DNA of 64,000 nucleotides from Paraburkholderia flava (GTDB lineage: Bacteria; Pseudomonadota; Gammaproteobacteria; Burkholderiales; Burkholderiaceae), in assembly GCF_004359985.1 (NCBI RefSeq), contig NZ_SMRO01000002.1, forward strand, positions 2,308,536 to 2,372,535. The letters run 5' to 3'. Shown here in pieces: positions 9,332 through 17,328 of the stretch (position 1 is its first letter; each line of letters starts with the position of its first letter). The notes beneath the pieces are model-generated. The model did not search any database, was not told where the DNA came from, and saw only the letters and a list, made by a program, of their open reading frames with translations. The translations under genes were made by a program, and so were the position numbers.

Positions 9332-9406
9332 GCTTTCTCCTGTTTCGCCCCGTTCCCGCACGGCTGCGCGGCACGGCTGCACGGCATTTCGCGGCGATGC
9401 TTTCAA

Positions 9407-9461
9407 GGCATGCCGGCAAGCCTACAAAGTCTTTTTCCGTTACGCAAGCGGGGTCTAGATT
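9407..9461 (+). promoter_or_regulatory. Promoter/operator box 1 of the SDR cluster
   Basis: A 32-base block (9407-9438) beginning GGCATGCC and ending AAAGTCTTTTTCC matches the block at 12768-12799 at 27 of 32 positions without gaps. In both copies TTTTCC is followed, after exactly 17 bases, by a -10-like hexamer (TAGATT at 9456 here). This looks like a sigma-70 promoter overlapped by an activator site, 132 bp from the SDR start at 9593. The presumed binder is the divergent LysR protein. Confidence 0.65.
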
Positions 9462-9592
9462 ACCTGCCAGCGGTCGCGTCGTGCGGTGCGGCAATCGGCA
9501 GCGCAGTCTCGCAGTCATGCTTGGGTGTTATTGCCGCCCCGTCGCCGCCTCGATCGCCAACGGCTCGCCGAGCCACTCAACGGAACCTGGTC

Positions 9593-10339
9593 ATGAACGC
9601 TCTCTCAGGAAAAACCGCGCTCGTCACAGGCGCATCGCGCGGCATCGGGCGCGCCGTCGCACTTGCACTCGGCCGCGCCGGCGCGCAGGTGATCGTGCAT
9701 TACAGCAGCAACGAAGCAGCCGCCGATTCGGCCGTCGCCGAGATCATCGCGAGCGGTGGACATGCGCAGAAAGTCGCCGCTGATCTACGCGCTGCCGACG
9801 GCCCTTACCTGCTCGCCCGCCGCGTCCGAGCCATCGTCGGCGGACGGCTCGATGTGCTCGTTGCGAACGCGGGCATTGCCACGGCCGCCAGCATCGAAGA
9901 GACGACCGTCGAAGACTTCGACGACCTCTTTGCCGTCAATGTCCGTGCCCCCTACTTCCTCGTCCAGCAGCTTCTGGCGATGCTGTGCAAAGGCAGCAGC
10001 GTCGTGCTGCTGTCGTCGCTGGCGGCACGCGCATCGGTGGGCGAGCTGGCCGCTTACGCCGCGACCAAAGGTGCAGTCGATACGCTCGTGCGCCACTTCG
10101 CCGCCGCGCTCGCAGGACGCGGTGTGCGCGTGAACGCCGTCGCGCCGGGCGTCGTCGCGACCGACATGTCGAGCTTCGTGACAACCGACCCGGGCCGCGA
10201 TTACGCGCTGAGCCTGCAGGCGTTGAAGCGCGTCGCGCAGGCCGACGACATCGCCGGCGCCGTGACTTTTCTTGCTTCCCCCAAAGCGAACTGGATCACG
10301 GGCGACACGCTGCGCGTCGACGGCGGATCGCGACTGTGA
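9593..10339 (+). CDS. SDR-family oxidoreductase (SDR-A copy 1)
   Basis: 248 residues from the ATG at 9593. Classical short-chain dehydrogenase/reductase with TGASRGIG nucleotide motif (residues ~11-18), NAG (VLVANAGIA), a YAATK active site and the C-terminal TGDTLRVDGGS segment. NAD(P)H-dependent alcohol/ketone or ene-type chemistry is expected in the cytoplasm. It is closely related to the SDR at 13850: long blocks such as GKTALVTGASRGIGRA and GSSVVLLSSLAARA are shared. First gene of the first half-cluster behind promoter box 1; the old yellow enzyme gene follows 76 bp later. Confidence 0.92.
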   Translation: MNALSGKTALVTGASRGIGRAVALALGRAGAQVIVHYSSNEAAADSAVAEIIASGGHAQKVAADLRAADGPYLLARRVRAIVGGRLDVLVANAGIATAASIEETTVEDFDDLFAVNVRAPYFLVQQLLAMLCKGSSVVLLSSLAARASVGELAAYAATKGAVDTLVRHFAAALAGRGVRVNAVAPGVVATDMSSFVTTDPGRDYALSLQALKRVAQADDIAGAVTFLASPKANWITGDTLRVDGGSRL

Positions 10340-10415
10340 CCGCAGCGCGATAACCGCGACGGATTCGATCCACATCAACCCCATCTCAATCACATCTACC
10401 CGACAGGCACCCGAA

Positions 10416-11561
10416 ATGACCGATGCACACTTCAAACTGTTCTCATCCACCGCCATAGGACGCTTACCGCTGTCCCATCGCATCGTTCACGCGCCGATGA
10501 CGCGTCTACGCTCCAGTCCCGACGACAGCCCGAGCGCGATGATGGTCGAATACTACCGGCAGCGCGCATCGCAGGGCGGCCTGCTGATCACGGAAAGCGC
10601 GCATCCCTCCTACGACAGCCGCGGCTATCTCGGCGCACCGGGCATCTACACCGACGAGCATGTCGAAGCGTGGAAGAAGGTCACCGACGCTGTTCACGCG
10701 AAAGGCGCGCACATCTTCATGCAGATCGCGCACGACGGCCGTCAGTCGCACGTCGATCTGAGCCGGGGCAACGCGCCCGTTGCGCCCTCCGTCGTGCCGT
10801 ACGAAACAACCGTGTTCACACAGAACGGCTGGGTGCCGAACTCGCCGCATCGCGCACTGGAGGCCGGTGAAATTCCGCTCATCGTCGAATCGTTCCGGCG
10901 CGCGGCGGAACGTGCGAAAGCCGCCGGTTTCGATGGCGTCGAGCTGCACAACGCGAACGGCTATCTCGCCGACACGTTCCTGCAGGACGGCACCAACAAA
11001 CGCACGGACGCGTACGGCGGCACGATCGAAAAGCGCGCGCGTTTCTCGCTGGAACTGGTGGATGCATTCGCGTCCGTATGGGGCGCTGATCGCGTGGGTG
11101 TGCGCGTCTCGCCGAGCGGGCGCTGGGGAGCCATTTCGGACAGCAACCCCGAAGCGACCTTCGGGCATCTCGCCGCTCGCCTGAACGGATATGGCCTCGC
11201 CTATCTGCATGTCATCGAGCCGCGCGTGATGGGTACGGAAACCCTCGACGAAGGTCAGGCGCCCGTCGCATCGTCGTTCCTGCGCGGTTTTTTCGACGGA
11301 CCGATCATCGCCGCCGGCGGCTTCGATCGCGCAGGCGCCGAGCAGATCCTGCAACGCGGCGATGCCGATCTCGTCGCGTTCGGCCGCTGGTTTTCGTCGA
11401 ACCCGGATTTGCCTGAGCGCCTGCGTCGCAACCTGCCGCTCACGCCGTATCAACGCGACGCATTCTGGGGCGGTGACGAGCGCGCCTACACCGACTTTTC
11501 CGCCTACGACGACGCGCGCAACGACACCGCCGCCGAAGCACCGATCGACCAGACCGCCTGA
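10416..11561 (+). CDS. Old yellow enzyme family FMN-dependent ene-reductase (NemA-like)
   Basis: 381 residues. A TIM-barrel flavoprotein that reduces activated C=C bonds (enones, maleimides, nitro-compounds) with NAD(P)H. HAPMTRLRS and QIAHDGRQS are typical OYE segments, and the substrate-binding His/Asn pair lies in GVELHNANGYLADTFLQDG. FMN phosphate-binding segments IIAAGGFD and DLVAFGRWFSSNPDLPERL are also present. It sits between two SDR genes and ahead of DUF427, so it probably works in the same redox route. Together with a terminal glutathione transferase this suggests electrophile or enone detoxification, or degradation of a cyclic substrate. Confidence 0.93.
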   Translation: MTDAHFKLFSSTAIGRLPLSHRIVHAPMTRLRSSPDDSPSAMMVEYYRQRASQGGLLITESAHPSYDSRGYLGAPGIYTDEHVEAWKKVTDAVHAKGAHIFMQIAHDGRQSHVDLSRGNAPVAPSVVPYETTVFTQNGWVPNSPHRALEAGEIPLIVESFRRAAERAKAAGFDGVELHNANGYLADTFLQDGTNKRTDAYGGTIEKRARFSLELVDAFASVWGADRVGVRVSPSGRWGAISDSNPEATFGHLAARLNGYGLAYLHVIEPRVMGTETLDEGQAPVASSFLRGFFDGPIIAAGGFDRAGAEQILQRGDADLVAFGRWFSSNPDLPERLRRNLPLTPYQRDAFWGGDERAYTDFSAYDDARNDTAAEAPIDQTA

Positions 11562-11577
11562 TTCAGGGAGTGACGTC

Positions 11578-11988
11578 ATGTCCACCAGCAATGAACCCAA
11601 TCGCGCACCCGACACGGGAAAAACCGTGAAGATTCCCGGCCCCGATCACCCGATCGCCATCGCGCCCAATCCGTCGCGAGTGACGGTCAGGCTCGCGGGC
11701 CGCGTGATCGCCGACACCCGCGACGCGCTGACATTGCGTGAAGCGCACTACCCGCCCGTGTTTTATATCCCGAGAAAGGATGTCGACATGGCGCTGCTCG
11801 AGCGCACCGACCATTCCACCTACTGTCCGTACAAGGGCGACGCCGCGTACTTCTCGATCCCATCGGGCGGCGAACGCGCCAGCCACGCCGTCTGGACTTA
11901 CGAATCGCCTTACCCCGCTGTCGCAGCGATCCGCGATCACCTCGCGTTCTACGTCGATCGCGTCGATTCGATCGAAGAACACACTTAA
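11578..11988 (+). CDS. DUF427 domain protein
   Basis: 136 residues. The C-terminal ~95 residues carry the DUF427 pattern: VRLAGRVIADTRDALTLREA, PPVFYIPRKDVDMALLERTD, STYCPYKGDAAYFSI and AVWTYESPYPAVAAIRDHLA with an ending FYVDRVD. The domain is widespread, small and cytoplasmic, and its biochemical role is not settled. It starts 16 bp after the OYE stop and ends 9 bp before SDR-B copy 1, so it is certainly in the operon. Its embedding between redox enzymes suggests a role tied to their substrate, which is inference only. Confidence 0.9.
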   Translation: MSTSNEPNRAPDTGKTVKIPGPDHPIAIAPNPSRVTVRLAGRVIADTRDALTLREAHYPPVFYIPRKDVDMALLERTDHSTYCPYKGDAAYFSIPSGGERASHAVWTYESPYPAVAAIRDHLAFYVDRVDSIEEHT

Positions 11989-11997
11989 GGAACCAGC

Positions 11998-12741
11998 ATG
12001 AACGAACAGACCGTAGTGCTCGTCACGGGCGCATTGAGCGGCATCGGCCGCGCGACCGCTCTCGCCTTCGCGCGTGCGAAAGCCTGCATCGTGATCTCGG
12101 GCCGACGTGCCGACGAAGGCGAGGCGCTTGCCGGCGCGCTTCGCTCGCTCGGTGCGCAAGCGGAATTCATCGAGGCCGACGTGCGCGCCGAAGACGACGT
12201 GCAGGCCCTCGTCGAGCACACGGTCGCCCGCTTCGGCAGACTCGACATCGCGGTAAACGCGGCCGGTACGGAAGGCGAATCCGCGCCCCTCGTCGAACAG
12301 ACATCCGCGCGCTACGCCGCCGTCTTCGACGCGAACGTGCTCGGCACCCTGCTCGCGATGAAGCACGAGTTGCGTGCGATGTCGGCGCAGCGCAGCGGCA
12401 GCATCGTCAATGTGTCGTCGACGATGGGCGTGCGGGGTGCAGCAGGCGCGTCGCTGTATGTCGCGAGCAAGCATGCGGTCGAAGGCCTGACGAAGTCGGC
12501 GGCACTCGAAGCCGCCGCACTCGGCGTGCGGGTCAACGCCGTCGCGCCCGGCCCCGTGCAGACGCCGATGCTCGACCGCCTGACGCAGACCCCGGAACGC
12601 AAGGCGACGTTTCTCGACACCGTTCCGCTCAAACGCGCCGGCACGCCCGACGAAATCGCCGAAGCGATCGTGTACGTCGCGTCGGCCACCTTCATGACCG
12701 GCGAAGTATTGCGTGTAAACGGCGGTCGGACGGCATCGTGA
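11998..12741 (+). CDS. SDR-family oxidoreductase (SDR-B copy 1)
   Basis: 247 residues. Cofactor motif TGALSGIG, a variant NAAG (IAVNAAGTEGE), catalytic SIVNVSS and YVASK, and a C-terminal MTGEVLRVNGG. Closely related to the SDR at 14691, sharing the unusual AAGTEG/NAGTEG motif after strand 4 and the SKHAVEG active-site helix. Last gene of the first half-cluster. A strong inverted repeat follows its stop codon at once, then the second promoter box. Confidence 0.92.
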   Translation: MNEQTVVLVTGALSGIGRATALAFARAKACIVISGRRADEGEALAGALRSLGAQAEFIEADVRAEDDVQALVEHTVARFGRLDIAVNAAGTEGESAPLVEQTSARYAAVFDANVLGTLLAMKHELRAMSAQRSGSIVNVSSTMGVRGAAGASLYVASKHAVEGLTKSAALEAAALGVRVNAVAPGPVQTPMLDRLTQTPERKATFLDTVPLKRAGTPDEIAEAIVYVASATFMTGEVLRVNGGRTAS

Positions 12742-12742
12742 C

Positions 12743-12774
12743 GCATGCCTGAGGACCATGCCTCTCAGGCATGC
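12743..12774. terminator. Perfect 11-bp inverted repeat after SDR-B copy 1
   Basis: GCATGCCTGAG (12743-12753) pairs perfectly with CTCAGGCATGC (12764-12774) around a 10-base loop. It starts one base after the stop codon. A T-run (TCTTTTT) follows only at about 12791, too far for a textbook intrinsic terminator. The right arm overlaps the start of promoter box 2 and shares its GGCATGC sequence, so it may serve as terminator, operator or both. Confidence 0.5.
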
Positions 12775-12822
12775 CGCACAGCTTATAAAGTCTTTTTCCT
12801 CGCGATCCGGCACGCCTACATT
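12768..12822 (+). promoter_or_regulatory. Promoter/operator box 2 of the SDR cluster
   Basis: Second copy of the 32-base block (12768-12799), 27 of 32 identical to 9407-9438. TTTTCC is again followed after 17 bases by a -10-like hexamer (TACATT at 12817). It lies 120 bp before the hydrolase start at 12943 and drives, by inference, the second half-cluster under the same regulator as box 1. Confidence 0.65.
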
Positions 12823-12942
12823 AACTCTCAAGGCGGCGCGACAAAACGCAGACGGGCCGGGCAACGCGGTAAGCCTGCCCCGGACATTCGAGCCACGTCG
12901 TGCCGCACGCCTGATCAACCGGTTTCACAAAGGACAACTGCC

Positions 12943-13815
12943 ATGACCCACCACACTCACCAGACCGCGCCGACCCGGTTCGTCGAAGCCAACGGCATCC
13001 GGTTCGCTTACCGCCGCTTCGGCAATCCCGGCGGCGTGCCGCTCGTCATGAACATTCATTTCACCGGCACCATGGACCACTGGGACCCCGCCGTAACCGA
13101 CGGTCTCGCGCAAAACCGTGAAGTGATCCTGTTCAACAACGCGGGCATTTCGAGCAGTTCCGGAACGGTACCCGAGTCGATCGAAGAGATGGCCGCCAAT
13201 GCCGGCGCATTCATCGAAGCACTCGGATTGACCCAGGTCGACGTGCTCGGCTTTTCGATGGGTGGATTGATCGCACAGGAGCTTGCGATCGCGAAGCCCC
13301 AGCTCGTGCGCCGTGTGATTCTCGTCGGGACGGGTCCGCGCAGCGGCGAAGGCATGGCAACGCTCACGCCGGAAGCGCAGGCGATTTTCGGCGCGTCGTA
13401 CGCACACCCCGACGACCTGTGGCTGCGGGTGCACTTCACGCCTTCCGAAGCGAGCCAGGCGGCGGGCCGCGGCTTTATCGAACGGTTCCGTCGGCGCACC
13501 GACAACCGCGATCCGCAAGCCGGCGACCAGGTCGCGCCCGCACAACTCGCCGCACTCGCGAAGTGGGGCGTCCCGCGCGAGAACCCGTACGACTATCTGG
13601 CTGCCCTGAAGCAACCGACGCTTGTGATCAACGGCGACAACGACGTGATCATCTACTCGATCAACTCGTGGCACCTGCAGCAACACATTCCCAATGCGCA
13701 ACTGATCCTCTATCCGGACGCCAATCACGGCTCGCTGTACCAGTACCCGGAACGCTTCGTCGCACACGTCGACAGATTTCTCTCGGAAGCACAAGCGGAA
13801 GCGTCTCGGGCATAA
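12943..13815 (+). CDS. Alpha/beta-hydrolase
   Basis: 290 residues from the ATG at 12943, preceded by AAAGGA. Alpha/beta-hydrolase fold: the oxyanion region is around NIHFTGTMDHWDPAV, the nucleophile elbow GFSMGG (Ser near residue 105), the acid Asp in VINGDNDVIIY, and the catalytic His in YPDANHGSL. Such enzymes cleave esters, lactones or C-C bonds of ring-cleavage products. First gene of the second half-cluster; the next SDR starts 34 bp downstream. No signal peptide, so cytoplasmic. Substrate unknown. Confidence 0.9.
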   Translation: MTHHTHQTAPTRFVEANGIRFAYRRFGNPGGVPLVMNIHFTGTMDHWDPAVTDGLAQNREVILFNNAGISSSSGTVPESIEEMAANAGAFIEALGLTQVDVLGFSMGGLIAQELAIAKPQLVRRVILVGTGPRSGEGMATLTPEAQAIFGASYAHPDDLWLRVHFTPSEASQAAGRGFIERFRRRTDNRDPQAGDQVAPAQLAALAKWGVPRENPYDYLAALKQPTLVINGDNDVIIYSINSWHLQQHIPNAQLILYPDANHGSLYQYPERFVAHVDRFLSEAQAEASRA

Positions 13816-13849
13816 GCCGCTCTCACACAACATCGAACGGAGTTTCATC

Positions 13850-14596
13850 ATGACCAGTCTGACCGGCAAGACGGCGCTCGTAACGGGCGCATCGCGCGGC
13901 ATCGGCCGCGCCACCGCCATCGCACTCGCGAAAGCAGGCGCTCGCGTGGTGGTTCACTACAGCAACGCCGCGCAGGCTGCCGACGCTGTCGTCTCGGCAA
14001 TTCGCGCAGCGGGAGGACAGGCCGACAAGGTCGCCGCCGATCTGCGCGATGCGCACGGACCGCATGAACTTGCGAAACGCGTGCGTGCGCTGACAGGCGA
14101 ACGGCTCGACATTCTCGTGGCGAACGCGGGCATCTCGAAGGCCGCGCCGCTCGAAGAAGCGACCGTCGAGGATTTCGACGACATGTTCGCCGTCAACGTA
14201 CGCGCGCCATTCTTCCTCGTGCAGCAATTGCTGCCCGTGCTGGGCGACGGCAGCAGCGTCGTGTTGTTGTCGTCGCTCGCGGCGCGAGCGGCTGTGAACA
14301 ATCTGTCGGCATACGCGGCGACCAAAGGCGCCGTCGATACGCTCGTGGTCCACCTTGCCTCCGCGCTCGGCTCGCGTGGCATCCGCGTCAACGCGATCGC
14401 GCCGGGCGTCGTCGAAACAGATATGTCGAACTTCGCGAAAACGGATGCGGGCCGCGATTTCACACTGGGCATGCAGGCACTCAAACGCATCGCGCAACCC
14501 GACGATATCGCGGGCGCCGCCGTGTTTCTCGCCTCCGACGACGCGCGCTGGATAAGCGGAGACACCTTGCGCGTCGACGGCGGCTCGAAACTTTGA
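13850..14596 (+). CDS. SDR-family oxidoreductase (SDR-A copy 2)
   Basis: 248 residues, same length as SDR-A copy 1 at 9593 and colinear with it. TGASRGIG, VANAGIS, SSLAARAAV, the YAATK active site and SGDTLRVDGGSK are present. The pairing of an SDR-A and an SDR-B repeats the first half-cluster, suggesting an ancient tandem duplication followed by divergence. Divergence is substantial at the protein level, so the two copies probably differ in substrate or stereochemistry. Confidence 0.92.
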   Translation: MTSLTGKTALVTGASRGIGRATAIALAKAGARVVVHYSNAAQAADAVVSAIRAAGGQADKVAADLRDAHGPHELAKRVRALTGERLDILVANAGISKAAPLEEATVEDFDDMFAVNVRAPFFLVQQLLPVLGDGSSVVLLSSLAARAAVNNLSAYAATKGAVDTLVVHLASALGSRGIRVNAIAPGVVETDMSNFAKTDAGRDFTLGMQALKRIAQPDDIAGAAVFLASDDARWISGDTLRVDGGSKL

Positions 14597-14618
14597 CGTA
14601 TTCCACACTCGCCTGAAG

Positions 14619-14666
14619 CCGGTGCCGTCGAGCGCACCGGGCAACACGACACGAACAGCGTGTCGT
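14619..14666. repeat. Two consecutive hairpins between SDR-A2 and SDR-B2
   Basis: Hairpin 1: CCGGTGC (14619-14625) pairs with GCACCGG (14634-14640). Hairpin 2: ACGACACG (14646-14653) pairs with CGTGTCGT (14659-14666) around a 5-base loop. Neither has a T-tract. In an operon gap of 94 bp they could slow transcription or protect mRNA ends. Confidence 0.4.
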
Positions 14667-14690
14667 CAACCTGACTGACAGGAGCCTCAC

Positions 14691-15437
14691 ATGAACCACC
14701 CCGTCGTTCTCATTACTGGTGCTCTCACGGGTATTGGCCGTGCAACCGCCTTCGCGTTCGCCCGTTCTGGCGCGCGACTCGTCGTATCGGGTCGCCGCGC
14801 AGCGGAAGGCGCGGCACTCGAAGCCGAACTTCGCGACGCCGGCGCCGAAGCACACTTCGTCCAGGCGGACGTGCGCCGCGACGAAGAAGTCCGCAGCCTG
14901 GTGGACCAGACCATCGCTCGCTACGGCCGGCTGGACGTAGCCGTCAACAATGCCGGTACGGAAGGTCGGCCCGGACCCGTCGTCGAGCAAACGGCCGACA
15001 GTTATGCCGACACGTTCGACACTAACGTGCTCGGCACGCTGCTGAGCCTCAAGCACGAACTGCGCGTGATGACTGCGCAAAAGGGCGGAAGCATCGTCAA
15101 CATCTCGTCCACTTACGGTCATGAAGGCGCTGCATTCGCATCGGTTTATGCCGGCAGCAAGCACGCGGTCGAAGGCATCACGAAATCGGCCGCGCTCGAG
15201 GTGGCCTCGACGGGCGTTCGCGTCAACGCCGTCGCGCCCGGGCCAACCGATACCGGCATGCTGGACCGCTTCACCAGCACCGCGGAGAACAAGGCGGCGC
15301 TCGCAGCCACGGTGCCGCTCGCACGCATCGGCAAGCCCGACGACATCGCCGCGGCGGTGCTCTATCTCGCAGCGGATGGCGCCGCGTTCGTCACCGGTCA
15401 GATTCTGACTGTCGACGGCGGCAAGACCGCTGGCTGA
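14691..15437 (+). CDS. SDR-family oxidoreductase (SDR-B copy 2)
   Basis: 248 residues. TGALTGIG cofactor motif, VNNAGTEG, SIVNISSTYG, active site YAGSK, and TGQILTVDGGKT at the end. It is the counterpart of the SDR at 11998. It has the canonical NNAG where copy 1 has NAAG, so the two differ at a position near the nicotinamide. It is preceded by an ACAGGAG ribosome-binding site and by two hairpins. The glutathione transferase gene follows 74 bp later. Confidence 0.92.
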   Translation: MNHPVVLITGALTGIGRATAFAFARSGARLVVSGRRAAEGAALEAELRDAGAEAHFVQADVRRDEEVRSLVDQTIARYGRLDVAVNNAGTEGRPGPVVEQTADSYADTFDTNVLGTLLSLKHELRVMTAQKGGSIVNISSTYGHEGAAFASVYAGSKHAVEGITKSAALEVASTGVRVNAVAPGPTDTGMLDRFTSTAENKAALAATVPLARIGKPDDIAAAVLYLAADGAAFVTGQILTVDGGKTAG

Positions 15438-15511
15438 AGCGACCTCGCGTACTCACCTGTGCACCCAATGCCGGGCGGGCAATTCGTATCCTCCTGTCGG
15501 AATGAACTCAT

Positions 15512-16159
15512 ATGGAAAACAACCTCACGCTTTACGAATCCAAGGCGTCTCCCAACGCTCGCCGGGTGCGGATTTTTCTTGCCGAGAAAGGCATTGAGAT
15601 TGCAATCAAGCCAGTAGACCTGGGTGCGAAAGAGCAATTCTCCGATGCCTACGCAGCAATCAACCCTCGTCTGCAGGTTCCGACGCTTGTGCTGGAAAAC
15701 GGCACGGCGATCGGCGAAGTCCCGGCAATCTGGCGCTACGTCGAGGAAGCCTATCCCGGAAAGCGTATCTTGCTTGGCACCACGCCGCAGCAGAAGGCAC
15801 TCGTCGCGATGTGGGAACGACGCGCGGAACTCGACGGATTCGCGGCGGTGATGGAAGGCGTGCGAAACGCGGTCGCTGGACTGAAGGGACGCGCATTGTC
15901 GGGCCCGCATGCTTACCAGCAGATTCCCGAGATCGTCGAGCGCAGCAAGCTGCGCGTGTCGAACTTCTTCGCCGACTTCAACGAGCGTCTGAAGACCGTG
16001 CCCTTCGTGGCAGGCGACGAATTTTCGGCAGCCGACATCACGGCACTGGTGACGGTCGATTTCGCGGCGGGTGGCATGAAGATGAGTATTCCCGCCGGAT
16101 TCGATGCATTGCAGAACTGGTACGACCGGCTATCGGATCGCCCTTCTTCGAAGGCGTAA
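15512..16159 (+). CDS. Glutathione S-transferase
   Basis: 215 residues. The N-terminal thioredoxin-like domain runs from LTLYESKASPNARRVRIFLA to about residue 80, with the cis-Pro segment LQVPTLVLENG and GSH-gamma-glutamyl segment. The all-helical C-terminal domain contains the N-capping motif in FSAADITALVTVDF. Cytosolic GSTs conjugate or isomerise electrophiles. It closes the cluster, and its presence beside an ene-reductase supports an electrophile-handling role. It may be expressed from promoter box 2; no closer promoter was evident. Confidence 0.9.
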   Translation: MENNLTLYESKASPNARRVRIFLAEKGIEIAIKPVDLGAKEQFSDAYAAINPRLQVPTLVLENGTAIGEVPAIWRYVEEAYPGKRILLGTTPQQKALVAMWERRAELDGFAAVMEGVRNAVAGLKGRALSGPHAYQQIPEIVERSKLRVSNFFADFNERLKTVPFVAGDEFSAADITALVTVDFAAGGMKMSIPAGFDALQNWYDRLSDRPSSKA

Positions 16160-16301
16160 TGAACGGGCAGTGGGAGCGATGCTCGAAACGTCGAGCATCG
16201 CTATCCTGGCCGGCTGTCCACATCTAAACTTGAAAGCGAAGGCCGCACTATTTCGGGCGAGATTGGACGTTGATCGTCCACCATCACGCGCCACGCACCC
16301 C

Positions 16302-17306
16302 TCACTCCAACCCCAACCGCCCCCGAATCGCCGGCATCATCGCCTCCACCGCCGCCCGCCCTTCCGCAATCGCCGGCGCCGCCCGATGAAAATCGAAGAT
16401 CCCCATCCCGGCCAGACGCGGTTGAATCAAAATATCCGCAGGCTCACCCGCAAGACGGCTGCGTGTAATCCGCACCTGCATGATGTCGATGCCCTGCGCG
16501 ACCGAACTCAGCATCGAAGGCACACGCGCACTCGGCGCCGGCGGCACGCGCACGTCCTGGCTTTCGTAGCCGGGCGCCGGTTGCAGCCAGCGCGGCCACG
16601 GCTTGCCGTTACGACGCAGTAGCTGCGGCGGCGCGACGGCTTCGTCGGATAGAGTCGCGGCAGCCTCGCCTGTATCCGATGGCACATCGAGCTTCGACAT
16701 ATGCACCGGCGTAGCGGCCACCAACCCGCCCAGATTCCGCCCATTCAAAATATCGTTATTCAGATCGACGGCAATCACGCAATCGGCCCGCATCCCGCGC
16801 GCCACCGATACCGGCACCGGATTACTCAACCCACCGTCGACCAGCCACACCCCGTCATGCCAGACCGGCGTAAAAATCCCCGGAATCGCAATCGACGCGC
16901 GCACCGCATCCACCACGCTGCCGTCCTGCAGCCACGTTTCGCGGCCCGTATCGAGTTCGGTGGCGACGGCAGCGAACGGCATCCGCAGGTCGGCGATCGC
17001 GCAGCCGTTGAACCGGTCCGCAAAAACCTGGATCACCTTCTTGCCGCCGAGCAATCCGCCCGACAGCCGCAGATCGAGCAGCCGCACGACGGTCTGCCAC
17101 GTGAGTCGCGACACCCATTCTTCGAGCCAGTCGAGATCGCCGTTCGCATAGACCGCGCCGACCAGCGCGCCGATCGACGTGCCGCACACGACATCCGGCT
17201 TGATGCCCGCGTCGTGCAGCGCGCGGATCGCGCCGATGTGCGCCCAGCCACGCGCCGCGCCGCCGCCGAGCACGAGGCCGATCCGCGAAGGTCGCCGACG
17301 GTTCAT
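16302..17306 (-). CDS. Patatin-like phospholipase (RssA type)
   Basis: 334 residues. Patatin fold with the oxyanion motif GGGAARGW, nucleophile elbow GTSIG (Ser near residue 45) and catalytic DGG (LVDGGLSNPVPV). These form the Ser-Asp dyad of bacterial patatins that hydrolyse phospholipid acyl chains. The C-terminal ~120 residues (Pro-rich linker, then IMQVRITRSRLAGEPADIL) resemble the RssA/YchK tail. No signal peptide is visible, so it is probably cytoplasmic or peripheral to the inner membrane. It starts 22 bp after the lipoprotein gene ends and is likely co-transcribed with it. Confidence 0.9.
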   Translation of the reverse strand: MNRRRPSRIGLVLGGGAARGWAHIGAIRALHDAGIKPDVVCGTSIGALVGAVYANGDLDWLEEWVSRLTWQTVVRLLDLRLSGGLLGGKKVIQVFADRFNGCAIADLRMPFAAVATELDTGRETWLQDGSVVDAVRASIAIPGIFTPVWHDGVWLVDGGLSNPVPVSVARGMRADCVIAVDLNNDILNGRNLGGLVAATPVHMSKLDVPSDTGEAAATLSDEAVAPPQLLRRNGKPWPRWLQPAPGYESQDVRVPPAPSARVPSMLSSVAQGIDIMQVRITRSRLAGEPADILIQPRLAGMGIFDFHRAAPAIAEGRAAVEAMMPAIRGRLGLE

Positions 17307-17328
17307 TCGCGTGTCTCCATCGTCGATC

